From Duganella sp. BJB480 (GTDB lineage: Bacteria > Pseudomonadota > Gammaproteobacteria > Burkholderiales > Burkholderiaceae_D), in assembly GCA_003416985.1 (NCBI GenBank), contig QVIN01000001.1, forward strand, positions 1,052,601-1,116,600: a stretch of DNA of 64,000 bases. Reading direction: 5' to 3'. Below, piece after piece: positions 17,568-25,923 of the stretch (positions are counted from its first letter, which is position 1; each line of letters starts with the position of its first letter). Below the pieces are notes generated by a model. It searched no databases. It was not told the origin of the DNA and saw only the letters and a list, made by a program, of their open reading frames with translations. The position numbers were made by a program, and so were the translations under genes.

Positions 17568-18473
17568 ATGAAACGCACACTCAAACATCTGCTGATCGCC
17601 GCCGCCTGCGTGGCGGCCACCTCGGCCCACGCGGCCGTCAACGTGCTGGCCTGCGAGCCGGAATGGGAAGCGCTGACCACCGAGCTCGGCGGCGACAAGG
17701 TCAAGGTCTCCAGCGCCACCAACGCGCTGCAGGACCCGCACCGCATCGAGGCGCGGCCGAGCCTGATCGCGCGCACCCGCAACGCCAACCTGCTGGTGTG
17801 CACCGGGCTGGAACTGGAAGTGGGCTGGCTGCCGGTGCTGGTCCAGCAATCGGGCAACAGCAAGATCGCGGCCGGCCAGCCCGGCTATTTCGAGGCTGGC
17901 GCCTTCGTGCCGCGCCTCGACGTGCCGGGCAAGGTCGACCGCAGCGAGGGCGATGTCCACGCCGCCGGCAATCCGCACATCCAGCAGAACCCGCACAACA
18001 TCGCACTGGTGTCTGTGGCGCTGGCCAAGCGCCTGGCCGAGCTGGACCCGGCCAACGCCGCCTACTACCAGACGCGGCAGAAGGACTTCGCGGCGCGCTG
18101 GGATGCGGCCATGCTCAAGTGGGAGAAGCAGGCTGCTCCGCTGAAGGGTGTGGCCGTGGTCGAGCACCACAAGAACATGGAGTACCTGATGGGCTGGCTC
18201 GGCATGCATCAGGTCGGCACGCTGGAGCCCAAGCCGGGCGTGGAGCCGAGCGCGGCCCACCTGTCCGAGCTGCTGTCGCAGTTGCAGCGCGCGCCGGCCA
18301 AGATGGTGATACGCGCCGCCTACCAGGACGGCCGCGCATCGCAGTGGCTGTCCGAACACGCCAAGATACCGGCCGTGGTGCTGCCGTTCTCGGTGGGTGG
18401 CGACGACAAGAGCAAGGACTTGTTCGGCCTGTTCGATTCGACGGTACAACGCCTGCTGGAAGCCAATAAATGA
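17568..18473 (+). CDS. metal ABC transporter substrate-binding protein (ZnuA/TroA family)
   Basis: A 301-residue periplasmic binding protein with signal peptide MKRTLKHLLIAAACVAATSA. Candidate metal ligands are the His in QDPHRIEARPS, the His of the NPHIQQNPHN region, and the EHHKNMEY pair, as in zinc or manganese cluster A-I proteins. The His-rich loop of classical ZnuA is absent. Its stop overlaps the permease start (ATGA). Delivery to the ABC-3 permease is inferred from this coupling. Zinc is the likeliest metal, but manganese or iron cannot be excluded. Confidence 0.92.
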   Translation: MKRTLKHLLIAAACVAATSAHAAVNVLACEPEWEALTTELGGDKVKVSSATNALQDPHRIEARPSLIARTRNANLLVCTGLELEVGWLPVLVQQSGNSKIAAGQPGYFEAGAFVPRLDVPGKVDRSEGDVHAAGNPHIQQNPHNIALVSVALAKRLAELDPANAAYYQTRQKDFAARWDAAMLKWEKQAAPLKGVAVVEHHKNMEYLMGWLGMHQVGTLEPKPGVEPSAAHLSELLSQLQRAPAKMVIRAAYQDGRASQWLSEHAKIPAVVLPFSVGGDDKSKDLFGLFDSTVQRLLEANK

Positions 18474-19252
18474 ACGCTGAATCGCTCGATCTGATGATCA
18501 TCGCGCCGGCGCTGCTGGCCGGCCTGTTGGTGTTGCTGACCCACGTGCCGCTCGGCGCGCAGGTGCTCAAGCGCGGCATCGTGTTTATCGATCTGGCGAT
18601 CGCGCAAATCGCCGCGCTCGGCGTGATCGTCGCCGGCGCCGCCGAGCTCGATCCGCAGAGCTGGGCGGTGCAGGCCGCAGCCGCCGCGGCCGCCGTGTGC
18701 GGCGCGTTACTGCTGACCTGGACCGAGAAGCGCTGGCCGGAAGTGCAGGAGGCGCAGATTGGTGTGATGTTCATCCTGGCCGCGACGGCGGGCTTGCTGC
18801 TGGTGGCGCACAATCCGCACGGCGGCGAACATTTGCAGGATCTGCTCGCAGGACAGATCCTGTGGGTGCGCTACGACCAGCTGCTGCTGCCTGCGGTCGG
18901 CACGGTGGTGATCTGCGGGCTGCTGTACTTCCTGCGTGAGCGCCTGAGCCGGTTGGGCTTCTACCTGATCTTCGCGCTGGCCGTGACGGCGTCGGTGCAA
19001 CTGGTGGGCGTGTACCTGGTGTTCACCAGCCTGATCGTGCCGGGCCTGGCGGTGCGCCATTATGTCGGCAAGAAGCGGCTGGTGCTGGCCTATCTGATTG
19101 GCGCAGCGGGCTATGCCAGCGGGCTGGTGTTGTCCACGCTCTACGATTTGCCATCGGGCGCCTTGATCGTCTGGTGCCTGACGGTATTGGCGATGGTGGT
19201 GTACGCGTTCGGCCCGAAACCCGACGGCACGCGCCGGGTCGCGCATCACTGA
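18470..19252 (+). CDS. ABC-3 family metal transporter permease (ZnuB-like)
   Basis: A 260-residue inner-membrane permease with about seven to eight hydrophobic segments. The family pattern GIVFIDLAIAQIAALG near residue 40 and SLIVPGLAVRHY near residue 190 mark the cytoplasmic coupling and metal-path regions. It is translationally coupled to the binding protein by a four-base overlap. No ATPase gene (ZnuC type) precedes or follows it, since the next gene encodes a Sel1 protein. The energising subunit must lie elsewhere or be shared. Confidence 0.92.
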   Translation: MNAESLDLMIIAPALLAGLLVLLTHVPLGAQVLKRGIVFIDLAIAQIAALGVIVAGAAELDPQSWAVQAAAAAAAVCGALLLTWTEKRWPEVQEAQIGVMFILAATAGLLLVAHNPHGGEHLQDLLAGQILWVRYDQLLLPAVGTVVICGLLYFLRERLSRLGFYLIFALAVTASVQLVGVYLVFTSLIVPGLAVRHYVGKKRLVLAYLIGAAGYASGLVLSTLYDLPSGALIVWCLTVLAMVVYAFGPKPDGTRRVAHH

Positions 19253-19359
19253 AAAACGATAACATTTTATCATGGTCCGTTTGAGCGCGGTCAAACTCTG
19301 GCCGGGACCGCGTTTTACACTTTAACCAACAATGTTGTGGTGTTGGCCAGAGGTGTACC

Positions 19360-20745
19360 ATGAAGAATCAAAGCTCGGCACGGGCAGGTTACGACACCTT
19401 TTTATGGTACCGGGAAGCGGCTGAGCGCGGCAATCCCTACGCGCAGTTCAATCTGGCATTGGTCTATAAAAAAGGGCAGGATGTCGCGCGCGACGAAGTG
19501 CGCGCCTTCTACTGGATGCTCAAGGCGGCCCAGCAGGGCCTGGCGTTCGCGCAGAATCACCTGGGCGTGATGTACTACAACGGCCGCGGCGTCGCCAGCA
19601 ACGACAAGGAAGCTGTGCGCTGGTTTCGCGCCGCCGCGCTGCAGGGCGAAGTCTCCGCCCAGCAAAACCTCGGGCAGATGTACAAAAAGGGACGCGGCGT
19701 GGCGCGCAACGACGAGACCGCCGTGTCGTGGTTCTACCGCGCCTCCGAGCAGGGCGTCGCCAGCGCGCAGACCCTGCTGGGCGAGGCCTACGTCCACGGC
19801 ACCGGCGTGCGGCGCAACTATCCGTTGGCGCTGGCCTGGTTCCGCAAGGCGGCGCTGCAGAACGACGCCAGCGCCCAACTCAATCTCGGTTTGATGTACA
19901 AGCACGGGCACGGCGTGGCGCGCAACGAGGCGCAGGCGCTGGCCTGGTTCAAGCAGGCGGCGGCGCAGGAATGCGCCGTGGCCCAGCGGCTGGTGGGCGT
20001 GGCCTACGCCGAGGGGCAGGGCGTGGCGGCCGATCCCTTGCGCGCCTACGCCTGGCTGGTGCGCGCGGCCGAGCAGGAGGACGCCGACGCGCAATTCAAT
20101 CTCGGCATCATGCTGGCCAACGGCAAGGGCGTGGAGCGCGACGACGAGCTCGCCTTCACGTGGTATCGCCGCGCGGCCGAGTCCGGCCATATGCTGGCCC
20201 AGTACAATCTCGGCGGCATGTATGCGCGCGGGCGAGGCGTGGCGCGCGACGACCAGCGGGCGCTGGAATGGTATCGCATGGCGGCCGAGCAGGGCGCGGC
20301 CAGCGCCCAGTTCAACGTCGGCGTCATGTACGCCAACGGTCACGGCGTGGCCAAGGACGAGGCGCGCGCGGTGGCCTGGTACCGCTGCGCGGCCGAGCAG
20401 GGCGACGCCAGCGCGCAGAACAACCTGGGCGTGATGTACGCCAACGGCTTGGGCGTGGAGCGCGACGAGGAGGTGGCCGTCGGCTGGTACGGCAGGGCGG
20501 CCGAGCAGGGGCATGCGCTGGCGCAGTTCAACCTGGGCGGCATGTATGGCAGCGGGCGCGGCGTGGCGCGCGACGACCAGAAGTCCTGCATGTGGCTGAC
20601 GCTGGCGGCCGAGGCCGGCGAACTGGCCGCCGCCAGCAACCGCAGGAATGCCGAACTGGACCTGACGCCGCAGGCCAGGGAGGTGGCGGCCGCCTCGGCC
20701 CGGCGCTGGCGCGCCGCGCACGCCACGCGCGCGCGGCCGGCGTGA
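19360..20745 (+). CDS. Sel1-repeat protein with 11 repeats
   Basis: A 461-residue solenoid made of eleven 36-residue Sel1 repeats, each with a core like AQFNLGxMYxxGxGVxxDxxxAxxWYRxAAEQG. They run from about residue 24 to 420, followed by a degenerate capping helix. There is no signal peptide or lipobox, so it is probably cytoplasmic, unlike many exported Sel1 proteins. Sel1 solenoids bind partner proteins. The partner is unknown, though the next gene, on the other strand, encodes a c-di-GMP protein. The repeats are also visible at DNA level, giving many shadow frames here. Confidence 0.9.
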   Translation: MKNQSSARAGYDTFLWYREAAERGNPYAQFNLALVYKKGQDVARDEVRAFYWMLKAAQQGLAFAQNHLGVMYYNGRGVASNDKEAVRWFRAAALQGEVSAQQNLGQMYKKGRGVARNDETAVSWFYRASEQGVASAQTLLGEAYVHGTGVRRNYPLALAWFRKAALQNDASAQLNLGLMYKHGHGVARNEAQALAWFKQAAAQECAVAQRLVGVAYAEGQGVAADPLRAYAWLVRAAEQEDADAQFNLGIMLANGKGVERDDELAFTWYRRAAESGHMLAQYNLGGMYARGRGVARDDQRALEWYRMAAEQGAASAQFNVGVMYANGHGVAKDEARAVAWYRCAAEQGDASAQNNLGVMYANGLGVERDEEVAVGWYGRAAEQGHALAQFNLGGMYGSGRGVARDDQKSCMWLTLAAEAGELAAASNRRNAELDLTPQAREVAAASARRWRAAHATRARPA

Positions 20746-20750
20746 CCGGC

Positions 20751-22601
20751 TCAGGCCGTTTGCTGGCGGCGGTCCATGAACAGGCTGTTGCCGTGGATCT
20801 TCTTGGCCTGTTTCTTCGATTCGGCGGCGGCGGTGGCGATCTGATGGTGGGTGTGGTACTTGTGTGGATCGACCCGGATCGCGCCTATCGATAAGCTCAT
20901 CAACGAGTAAAACACCTTCTTGCCCTGGCGGTCCTCGCTGAGGTAGCCGCCGCGTTCGCGGTCCTCGATGCTGTAGAAATCCTGCACGTGGCGGCCGAAC
21001 TCCTGCAGGATGACGTTGCAGCGCGCCTCCCAATCCTCGCTCTGGAACAGCACCATGAAGTCGTCGCCGCCGATGTGGCCGACGAAATCGCGGTCGGCGT
21101 CGGTGCGCTCGGCCAGCAGCTTGCCGGTCAGCTGGATCACGTCGTCGCCCCGGCGGTAGCCGTACACGTCGTTGAACGGCTTGAAATGGTCGAGGTCGAA
21201 ATAGCAGACCCAGAAGCGCGCACCGCTCTCCAGCAGCCGGTCGATGTGCTCGTTGATCGGCACATTGCCCGGCAGCTGCGTCAGCGGATTGGCGTAGCGG
21301 GCGGCGGTGATCTGCATCTGCGTGATCTCGCGCATCAGGTCGTGGCCCGTGCCCATGCCCAGGTAGCGGCCCTGGTCGGTGATGATGAAGCCGTTGAACA
21401 GCTGATGGGCGTCGGCCTGGGCCATGCGGAAGCTCAGGTCCTGCAGGCTGGTGTCCTTGTCGGCGACCAGCGCCTGGCTGTCCATGAACTGCTTGCAGGA
21501 CTTCTTGCCGTACAGCTCGCGCTGGTAGGGGCGGGCGAAGTGGTCGATCATGTCGAAGCGGCTGATCAGGCCCAGCGGCAGGCCATCGTCCACCACCGGG
21601 ATGATCAGCAGCTTGGGCTGGCGCGCGAAGATCTCATAGACCTCGTTGTTGCTCAGGCTGGACGGCACCGCCTCCACCCGATGCAGCAGCTTGGAGATGC
21701 TGGCGCCGTGCTTCTCGGCGCCGCGCTGCGGGTAGACCGCTACGCCGTTGCGCGCCAGCGCCTTGACCACCTCGGCCGGCGCCGTGCGCGCGGGCTGGGC
21801 GTGCGGCCGGCCCAGGTGGTAGCCCTGGCCGAAGGCGACGCCGACATCGCGCAGCACCAGCAGCTCGGCCTGGGTCTCGATGCCCTCGGCGATCACCAGC
21901 GTGTCGGACTTGTCGGCGATCTCCTGGATCGAGCGCACGAACTGCAGCTTGACCGGATCGTGGTTGATGCCCTGGATGAAATGCATGTCGATCTTGACAT
22001 ACTCGGGCCGCAGCTCCGACCACAGCCGCAGGCTGGAGAAGCCCTCGCCCAGGTCGTCGATGGCGATCTGGAAGCCCATGTTGCGGTAGTGGAGCACCGC
22101 GTCGCGCATCAGCTCGTAGTCGTAGGTCGGCTGGTTTTCGGTCAGTTCGATGATTACCCGGTCCGGGTTGATGCCGATCTGGTGGATGTACTCCAGCGTC
22201 TCGCCGTGGCGCGCGTCGCGCTGCAGCAGGCATTCCGGGCTGACGTTGAGGAACAGCTTGCCCGGCAGGCCGAGCTCGGCGAAGCGCTCCAGCACCACGC
22301 GCCGGCACAGATGTTCGACCTCGACCGTGAGCCCGTTGGCGCGCGCCACCTTGAACAGGTTCATCGGCGCGTGCAGCGGGCTGTCGGACGGCCCGCGTAT
22401 CAAGCCCTCGTAGGCGATGATCTCGCCGCTCTGCATGTGGATGATGGGCTGGAACAGCGCGCTGAGCTGGCGGCGCACCAGGATGTCGAACAGATGCGCG
22501 CGCAGCACCGCCTCCTCATCCTCGCCCTTGGGCTGAAGATAGCTGATGTTGGAGCTGAGTACGGAGTTCACGGTGGGTGGCCAAGGTCGGTTTAACGGCA
22601 C
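20751..22601 (-). CDS. EAL-CBS-GGDEF c-di-GMP protein
   Basis: A 616-residue soluble protein. The EAL domain comes first (about 40-290; EGL at residues 65-67, ELTENQ, IDDLGEGFSS, KIDMHF, IAEGIET), with the metal and catalytic residues apparently kept. A CBS pair follows (about 300-430; IIPVVDDGLPLGLISR and GFIITDQGRYLGMG). The GGDEF domain is C-terminal with GGDDF at 511-515, a substitution still seen in active cyclases. This domain order is the reverse of the usual GGDEF-EAL. The CBS pair could sense adenine nucleotides. Phosphodiesterase activity is likely, cyclase activity possible. Confidence 0.93.
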   Translation of the reverse strand: MPLNRPWPPTVNSVLSSNISYLQPKGEDEEAVLRAHLFDILVRRQLSALFQPIIHMQSGEIIAYEGLIRGPSDSPLHAPMNLFKVARANGLTVEVEHLCRRVVLERFAELGLPGKLFLNVSPECLLQRDARHGETLEYIHQIGINPDRVIIELTENQPTYDYELMRDAVLHYRNMGFQIAIDDLGEGFSSLRLWSELRPEYVKIDMHFIQGINHDPVKLQFVRSIQEIADKSDTLVIAEGIETQAELLVLRDVGVAFGQGYHLGRPHAQPARTAPAEVVKALARNGVAVYPQRGAEKHGASISKLLHRVEAVPSSLSNNEVYEIFARQPKLLIIPVVDDGLPLGLISRFDMIDHFARPYQRELYGKKSCKQFMDSQALVADKDTSLQDLSFRMAQADAHQLFNGFIITDQGRYLGMGTGHDLMREITQMQITAARYANPLTQLPGNVPINEHIDRLLESGARFWVCYFDLDHFKPFNDVYGYRRGDDVIQLTGKLLAERTDADRDFVGHIGGDDFMVLFQSEDWEARCNVILQEFGRHVQDFYSIEDRERGGYLSEDRQGKKVFYSLMSLSIGAIRVDPHKYHTHHQIATAAAESKKQAKKIHGNSLFMDRRQQTA

Positions 22602-22735
22602 GATATTAGTATCTTTTTGTGACCGGTTGATGACTAGTGGAAATATTTTGCAGCAAACTGCGAAAAACCGCTCCGTGGATCTTTTTCCAGGCGCTACAAT
22701 CGGAGCTCAACCTTAAAAACGAGACCAGGTCCGCC

Positions 22736-23380
22736 ATGCTCCGTGAAGTCATCCGCCAGACCGTATTCCCCCTGTTGTTGCTGAGCGCGTCCGGCGCGGG
22801 CGCCACCGGCGTCACCGTGCTGGTGCAGGACGCCGGCGGCAAGGCGCTGGCCGACACCGTGGTCTACGTTGAGCCGGAAAGCGGCCAGGCCGGCGGCCGC
22901 GCGCCGGCCACGGCCGAGATCGAGCAGAAGGGCTTGAAGTTCCTGCCGCTGGTCACCGTGGTCCAGACCGGCGCCAAAATCTTCTTCCCGAATAACGACA
23001 AGGTCCGCCACCACATCTATTCGTTCTCGCCGGCCCACAAGTTCGACCAGAAGCTGTATTCCGGCCAGTCGGCCACGCCGCAAGTCTTCGACAAGGCGGG
23101 CACCGTGGTCCTGGGCTGCAATATCCACGACAAGATGCTGGCCTACGTCAAAGTGGTCGACACGCCGTACTTCGCCAAGACCGACGCCGCCGGCGCCGCC
23201 CACGTCGAGCTGCCGGCCGGCGGCAAGTACGTGGTCAAGGCCTGGCACTACAACACGGTCGGCGGCGCCACGCCGGAACAGCTGGTGACGGTGAAGGCGG
23301 GCGACGCCCCGGCCAGCGCCGCCTTCAAGCTGCCGATGAAACCGACCGTGGCCGACGACGCCTCGTCGACCACACTTTAA
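22736..23380 (+). CDS. periplasmic cupredoxin-like protein (methylamine utilisation-type plastocyanin)
   Basis: The protein has 214 residues with a signal peptide (VFPLLLLSASGAGA). Copper ligands of a type 1 site are visible: His92/His93 in KVRHHIYSF, then Cys128, His131 and Met134 in VVLGCNIHDKMLAYV. The C-x2-H-x2-M spacing differs from plastocyanin's C-x2-H-x4-M. A second beta domain (about 145-200) has a carboxypeptidase-regulatory look (AAGAAHVELPAGGKYVVKAW). It lies 14 bases upstream of the membrane GGDEF-EAL gene and is surely cotranscribed with it. Although such proteins are often named for methylamine use, no mau genes are present. The ATG at 22736 puts the signal peptide at the N-terminus. 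Confidence 0.88.
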   Translation: MLREVIRQTVFPLLLLSASGAGATGVTVLVQDAGGKALADTVVYVEPESGQAGGRAPATAEIEQKGLKFLPLVTVVQTGAKIFFPNNDKVRHHIYSFSPAHKFDQKLYSGQSATPQVFDKAGTVVLGCNIHDKMLAYVKVVDTPYFAKTDAAGAAHVELPAGGKYVVKAWHYNTVGGATPEQLVTVKAGDAPASAAFKLPMKPTVADDASSTTL

Positions 23381-23394
23381 GGGACAGCCCGAGC

Positions 23395-25794
23395 ATGCAC
23401 ATGCGCTTCCGCAGCCTGGAGAGCCGGATCGTCACACTGTTCCTGGTGCTGATCGTGGCCGTGCAGGTGATCGGCCTGCTGGTGATCCAGCGCGGCATCG
23501 ACAACAACGCGCGGATGTCCATCAGCAGCGAGTTGGCGAACGGCGCCAAGGTGTTCCGCCGCCTGCTCGACCAGAACGCGCAGAGCCTGCGCTTCGGCGC
23601 CCGCCTGCTGGCGCGCGACACCGCCTTCGTGGCCACCATCGGCAACAACGACGAGAACGACCGCAGCACCATCCTGTCGGCGCTGGACAACAGCGGCAAG
23701 CGCATACATGCCTCGCTGTCGATGCTGATCAACGCCGACCGCAAGATCAGCGTCGCCACCAACCTTGAGCAGGCGGCCGCGCTGGAGAAGCAGGTCGCCA
23801 GCATGCTCGATACCGCCGAATCCTCGGGCGGCGCCAACGGTATCGCCATCGTCGAACACCGGCCCTACCAGATCGTGGTCATGCCCATCCTGGCGCCGAC
23901 CACCATCGGCTGGATCGTGATGACCTTCCCGATCGACCGCCAGCTGGCCACCGACATGCGCGAAGTCAGCGCGCTCGACACCAGCGTGCTGACCCGCGAC
24001 GCGCAGGGCAAGTGGCTGGCGGTCGGCTCGACCTTCAGCGGCGCCGTCGCGCAAACGGTGATCGACCAGATGCAAGCGATGGATGCCACGCCGGCCGGTC
24101 CGTTCGACCTGACGCTGGACGCGGGCAAGTACAGCGCGCGCCTGCTGGCGATCGGCCAGGACGGCGGGCAGACCGCCAACGTGCTGCTGGCCCGCTCGAT
24201 CGACGAGGCGACCGCCGAATACAGCCGGCTGGAACGCTGGCTGATCGCGCTGACGCTGGGCGGCATCGTGGTCTCGGCGCTGGCCATCGTCTTCACCGCC
24301 AAGCGCATCGCCCAGCCGATCAGCGAGCTGGCCGTGACCGCGAGACGGCTGGAGCAGGGCGATTACAAGGGCCAGATCGACACCAGCCGCGAAGACGAAA
24401 TCGGCGCGCTGGCCCACGCCTTCGACGCCATGCGCGAAGGGATCGCCAAGCGCGAACAGGAAATCCGCCGGTTGGCGTACTGGGACACGCTGACCAACCT
24501 GCCGAACCGCGCGCAGTTCGTGCTGCTGCTGAACGACGCGCTGGCCGATGCCGCCAAACGCGAGGAGACCGTGTTCGTGCTGATGATGGACCTTGACCGC
24601 TTCAAGCACGTCAACGACGTGATGGGCCTCAGTTTCGGCGACGCCTTGCTGCGCCAGGTGGCCGGCCGTTTGCAGCTGCTGCTGGCCAGCCGGCGCCAGT
24701 CCTCGGCGCAGGTGGCGCGGCTGGGCGGCGACGAATTCGCCGTGCTGCTGCCGGCCTCCGACCGCGACTCCGCGCTGCGCATGGCCGAAGAGATCCTGCA
24801 CGCGCTGGAGACGCCGCTGTCGCTGGAAGACCAGACGGTGGACATCGGCGCGGGCCTGGGCATCGCCGGCTATCCGGAGCACGGCAGCGACGGCGAGACC
24901 TTGCTCAGCATGGCCGAAGTGGCGATGTACGCGGCCAAGCAGCGCAACGACGGCGCCGTGGTCTACGACGCGGCGATGGACAAGTCCAGCGAGAAGAGCC
25001 TGTCGCTGCTGACGGAACTGCGCAACGCCATCGAGCGCAATGAGTTCCGCCTGCACGTGCAGCCGAAGATCATGCTCGATACCGGCAAGGTGGTGGGCAT
25101 GGAGGCGCTGGTGCGCTGGGTGCATCCGGAGCGCGGCAATGTGTTCCCCGACGAGTTCATTCCCTTCGCCGAGCAGACCGGCTTTATCCGCGTGCTCACG
25201 CGCTGGGTGATGGAGAAGTCGGCGGAGCTGTGCCAGGAGTTGGCCTCCAAGGGCTATCCGCTGAAGATATCGGTCAACCTGTCCACGCGCGACCTGATGG
25301 ACCAGGACCTGCCGGCCAAGTTCGCCGAGACGCTGGCGCGCCACAAGCTGGCTCCCGCCTCGTTCTGCCTGGAGATCACCGAGAGCGCCATCATGGACGA
25401 TCCGGTGCGCGCCCAGCACACGCTGGAGCGCCTGAGCGCCATGGGCTTCGATTTGTCGATCGACGATTTCGGCACCGGCTATTCGTCGCTGGCCTACCTC
25501 AAGCGCCTGCCGGTGAATGAGCTCAAGATCGACAAGTCCTTTGTGCTGAACATGGAGAACGACATCGGCGACACCAAGATCGTCCGCTCGACCATCGACC
25601 TTGGTCACAACATGGGCCTGCGCGTGGTGGCCGAGGGCATCGAGAGCGAGGCCGTATGGCGCCTGCTGGCGGAGCTGGGATGCGACCAGGGACAGGGCTA
25701 CTTCATGAGCCGTCCCATCCCCGGTGAGCAGTTGATCGCATGGCTGGAGAAGTGGCAGGCGCCCGCCCGCCACGAGGTCGATATCGGCGGTTGA
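23395..25794 (+). CDS. membrane sensor with periplasmic domain, HAMP, GGDEF and EAL
   Basis: A 799-residue c-di-GMP enzyme. A transmembrane helix (about 12-33), a periplasmic cache-like sensor (35-280), a second helix (281-302) and a HAMP linker (303-357) come first. The GGDEF domain carries an intact GGDEF at 444-448, with FKHVNDVMG upstream. The EAL domain has EAL at 570-572, ITESAIMD, IDDFGTGYSS, KIDKSF and VVAEGIES. Both catalytic sites look complete. Placement next to the cupredoxin suggests the sensor reads copper or redox state in the periplasm, which is inference. The RxxD inhibitory site before GGDEF is not obvious. Confidence 0.93.
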   Translation: MHMRFRSLESRIVTLFLVLIVAVQVIGLLVIQRGIDNNARMSISSELANGAKVFRRLLDQNAQSLRFGARLLARDTAFVATIGNNDENDRSTILSALDNSGKRIHASLSMLINADRKISVATNLEQAAALEKQVASMLDTAESSGGANGIAIVEHRPYQIVVMPILAPTTIGWIVMTFPIDRQLATDMREVSALDTSVLTRDAQGKWLAVGSTFSGAVAQTVIDQMQAMDATPAGPFDLTLDAGKYSARLLAIGQDGGQTANVLLARSIDEATAEYSRLERWLIALTLGGIVVSALAIVFTAKRIAQPISELAVTARRLEQGDYKGQIDTSREDEIGALAHAFDAMREGIAKREQEIRRLAYWDTLTNLPNRAQFVLLLNDALADAAKREETVFVLMMDLDRFKHVNDVMGLSFGDALLRQVAGRLQLLLASRRQSSAQVARLGGDEFAVLLPASDRDSALRMAEEILHALETPLSLEDQTVDIGAGLGIAGYPEHGSDGETLLSMAEVAMYAAKQRNDGAVVYDAAMDKSSEKSLSLLTELRNAIERNEFRLHVQPKIMLDTGKVVGMEALVRWVHPERGNVFPDEFIPFAEQTGFIRVLTRWVMEKSAELCQELASKGYPLKISVNLSTRDLMDQDLPAKFAETLARHKLAPASFCLEITESAIMDDPVRAQHTLERLSAMGFDLSIDDFGTGYSSLAYLKRLPVNELKIDKSFVLNMENDIGDTKIVRSTIDLGHNMGLRVVAEGIESEAVWRLLAELGCDQGQGYFMSRPIPGEQLIAWLEKWQAPARHEVDIGG

Positions 25795-25923
25795 TCCAGT
25801 CCATGCATCCCATCCGGGATATTTGCATTTCGGTGGGCGGAATCTGCGGTACGTCGCATAATCCGGACACGCAAGCCACGGCCTCCTTAAGCTGGCGCGA
25901 TTCCATCTATCCCAGGAGGTTCC

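Noticed and set aside
16047-18449. 800-codon minus-strand frame across the metal-uptake genes
   Set aside because: Antisense of porin and ZnuA-like genes, no domain or ribosome binding site.
19258-19271. GATAA-N4-TTATC dyad between the permease and Sel1 genes, considered as a Zur site
   Set aside because: It lies downstream of the metal cluster and has only five-base arms, so it cannot be tied to metal control.
19360-20745. Short repeats at DNA level, considered as CRISPR or tandem repeats
   Set aside because: They encode in-frame 36-residue Sel1 units, with no conserved direct repeat and spacer structure.
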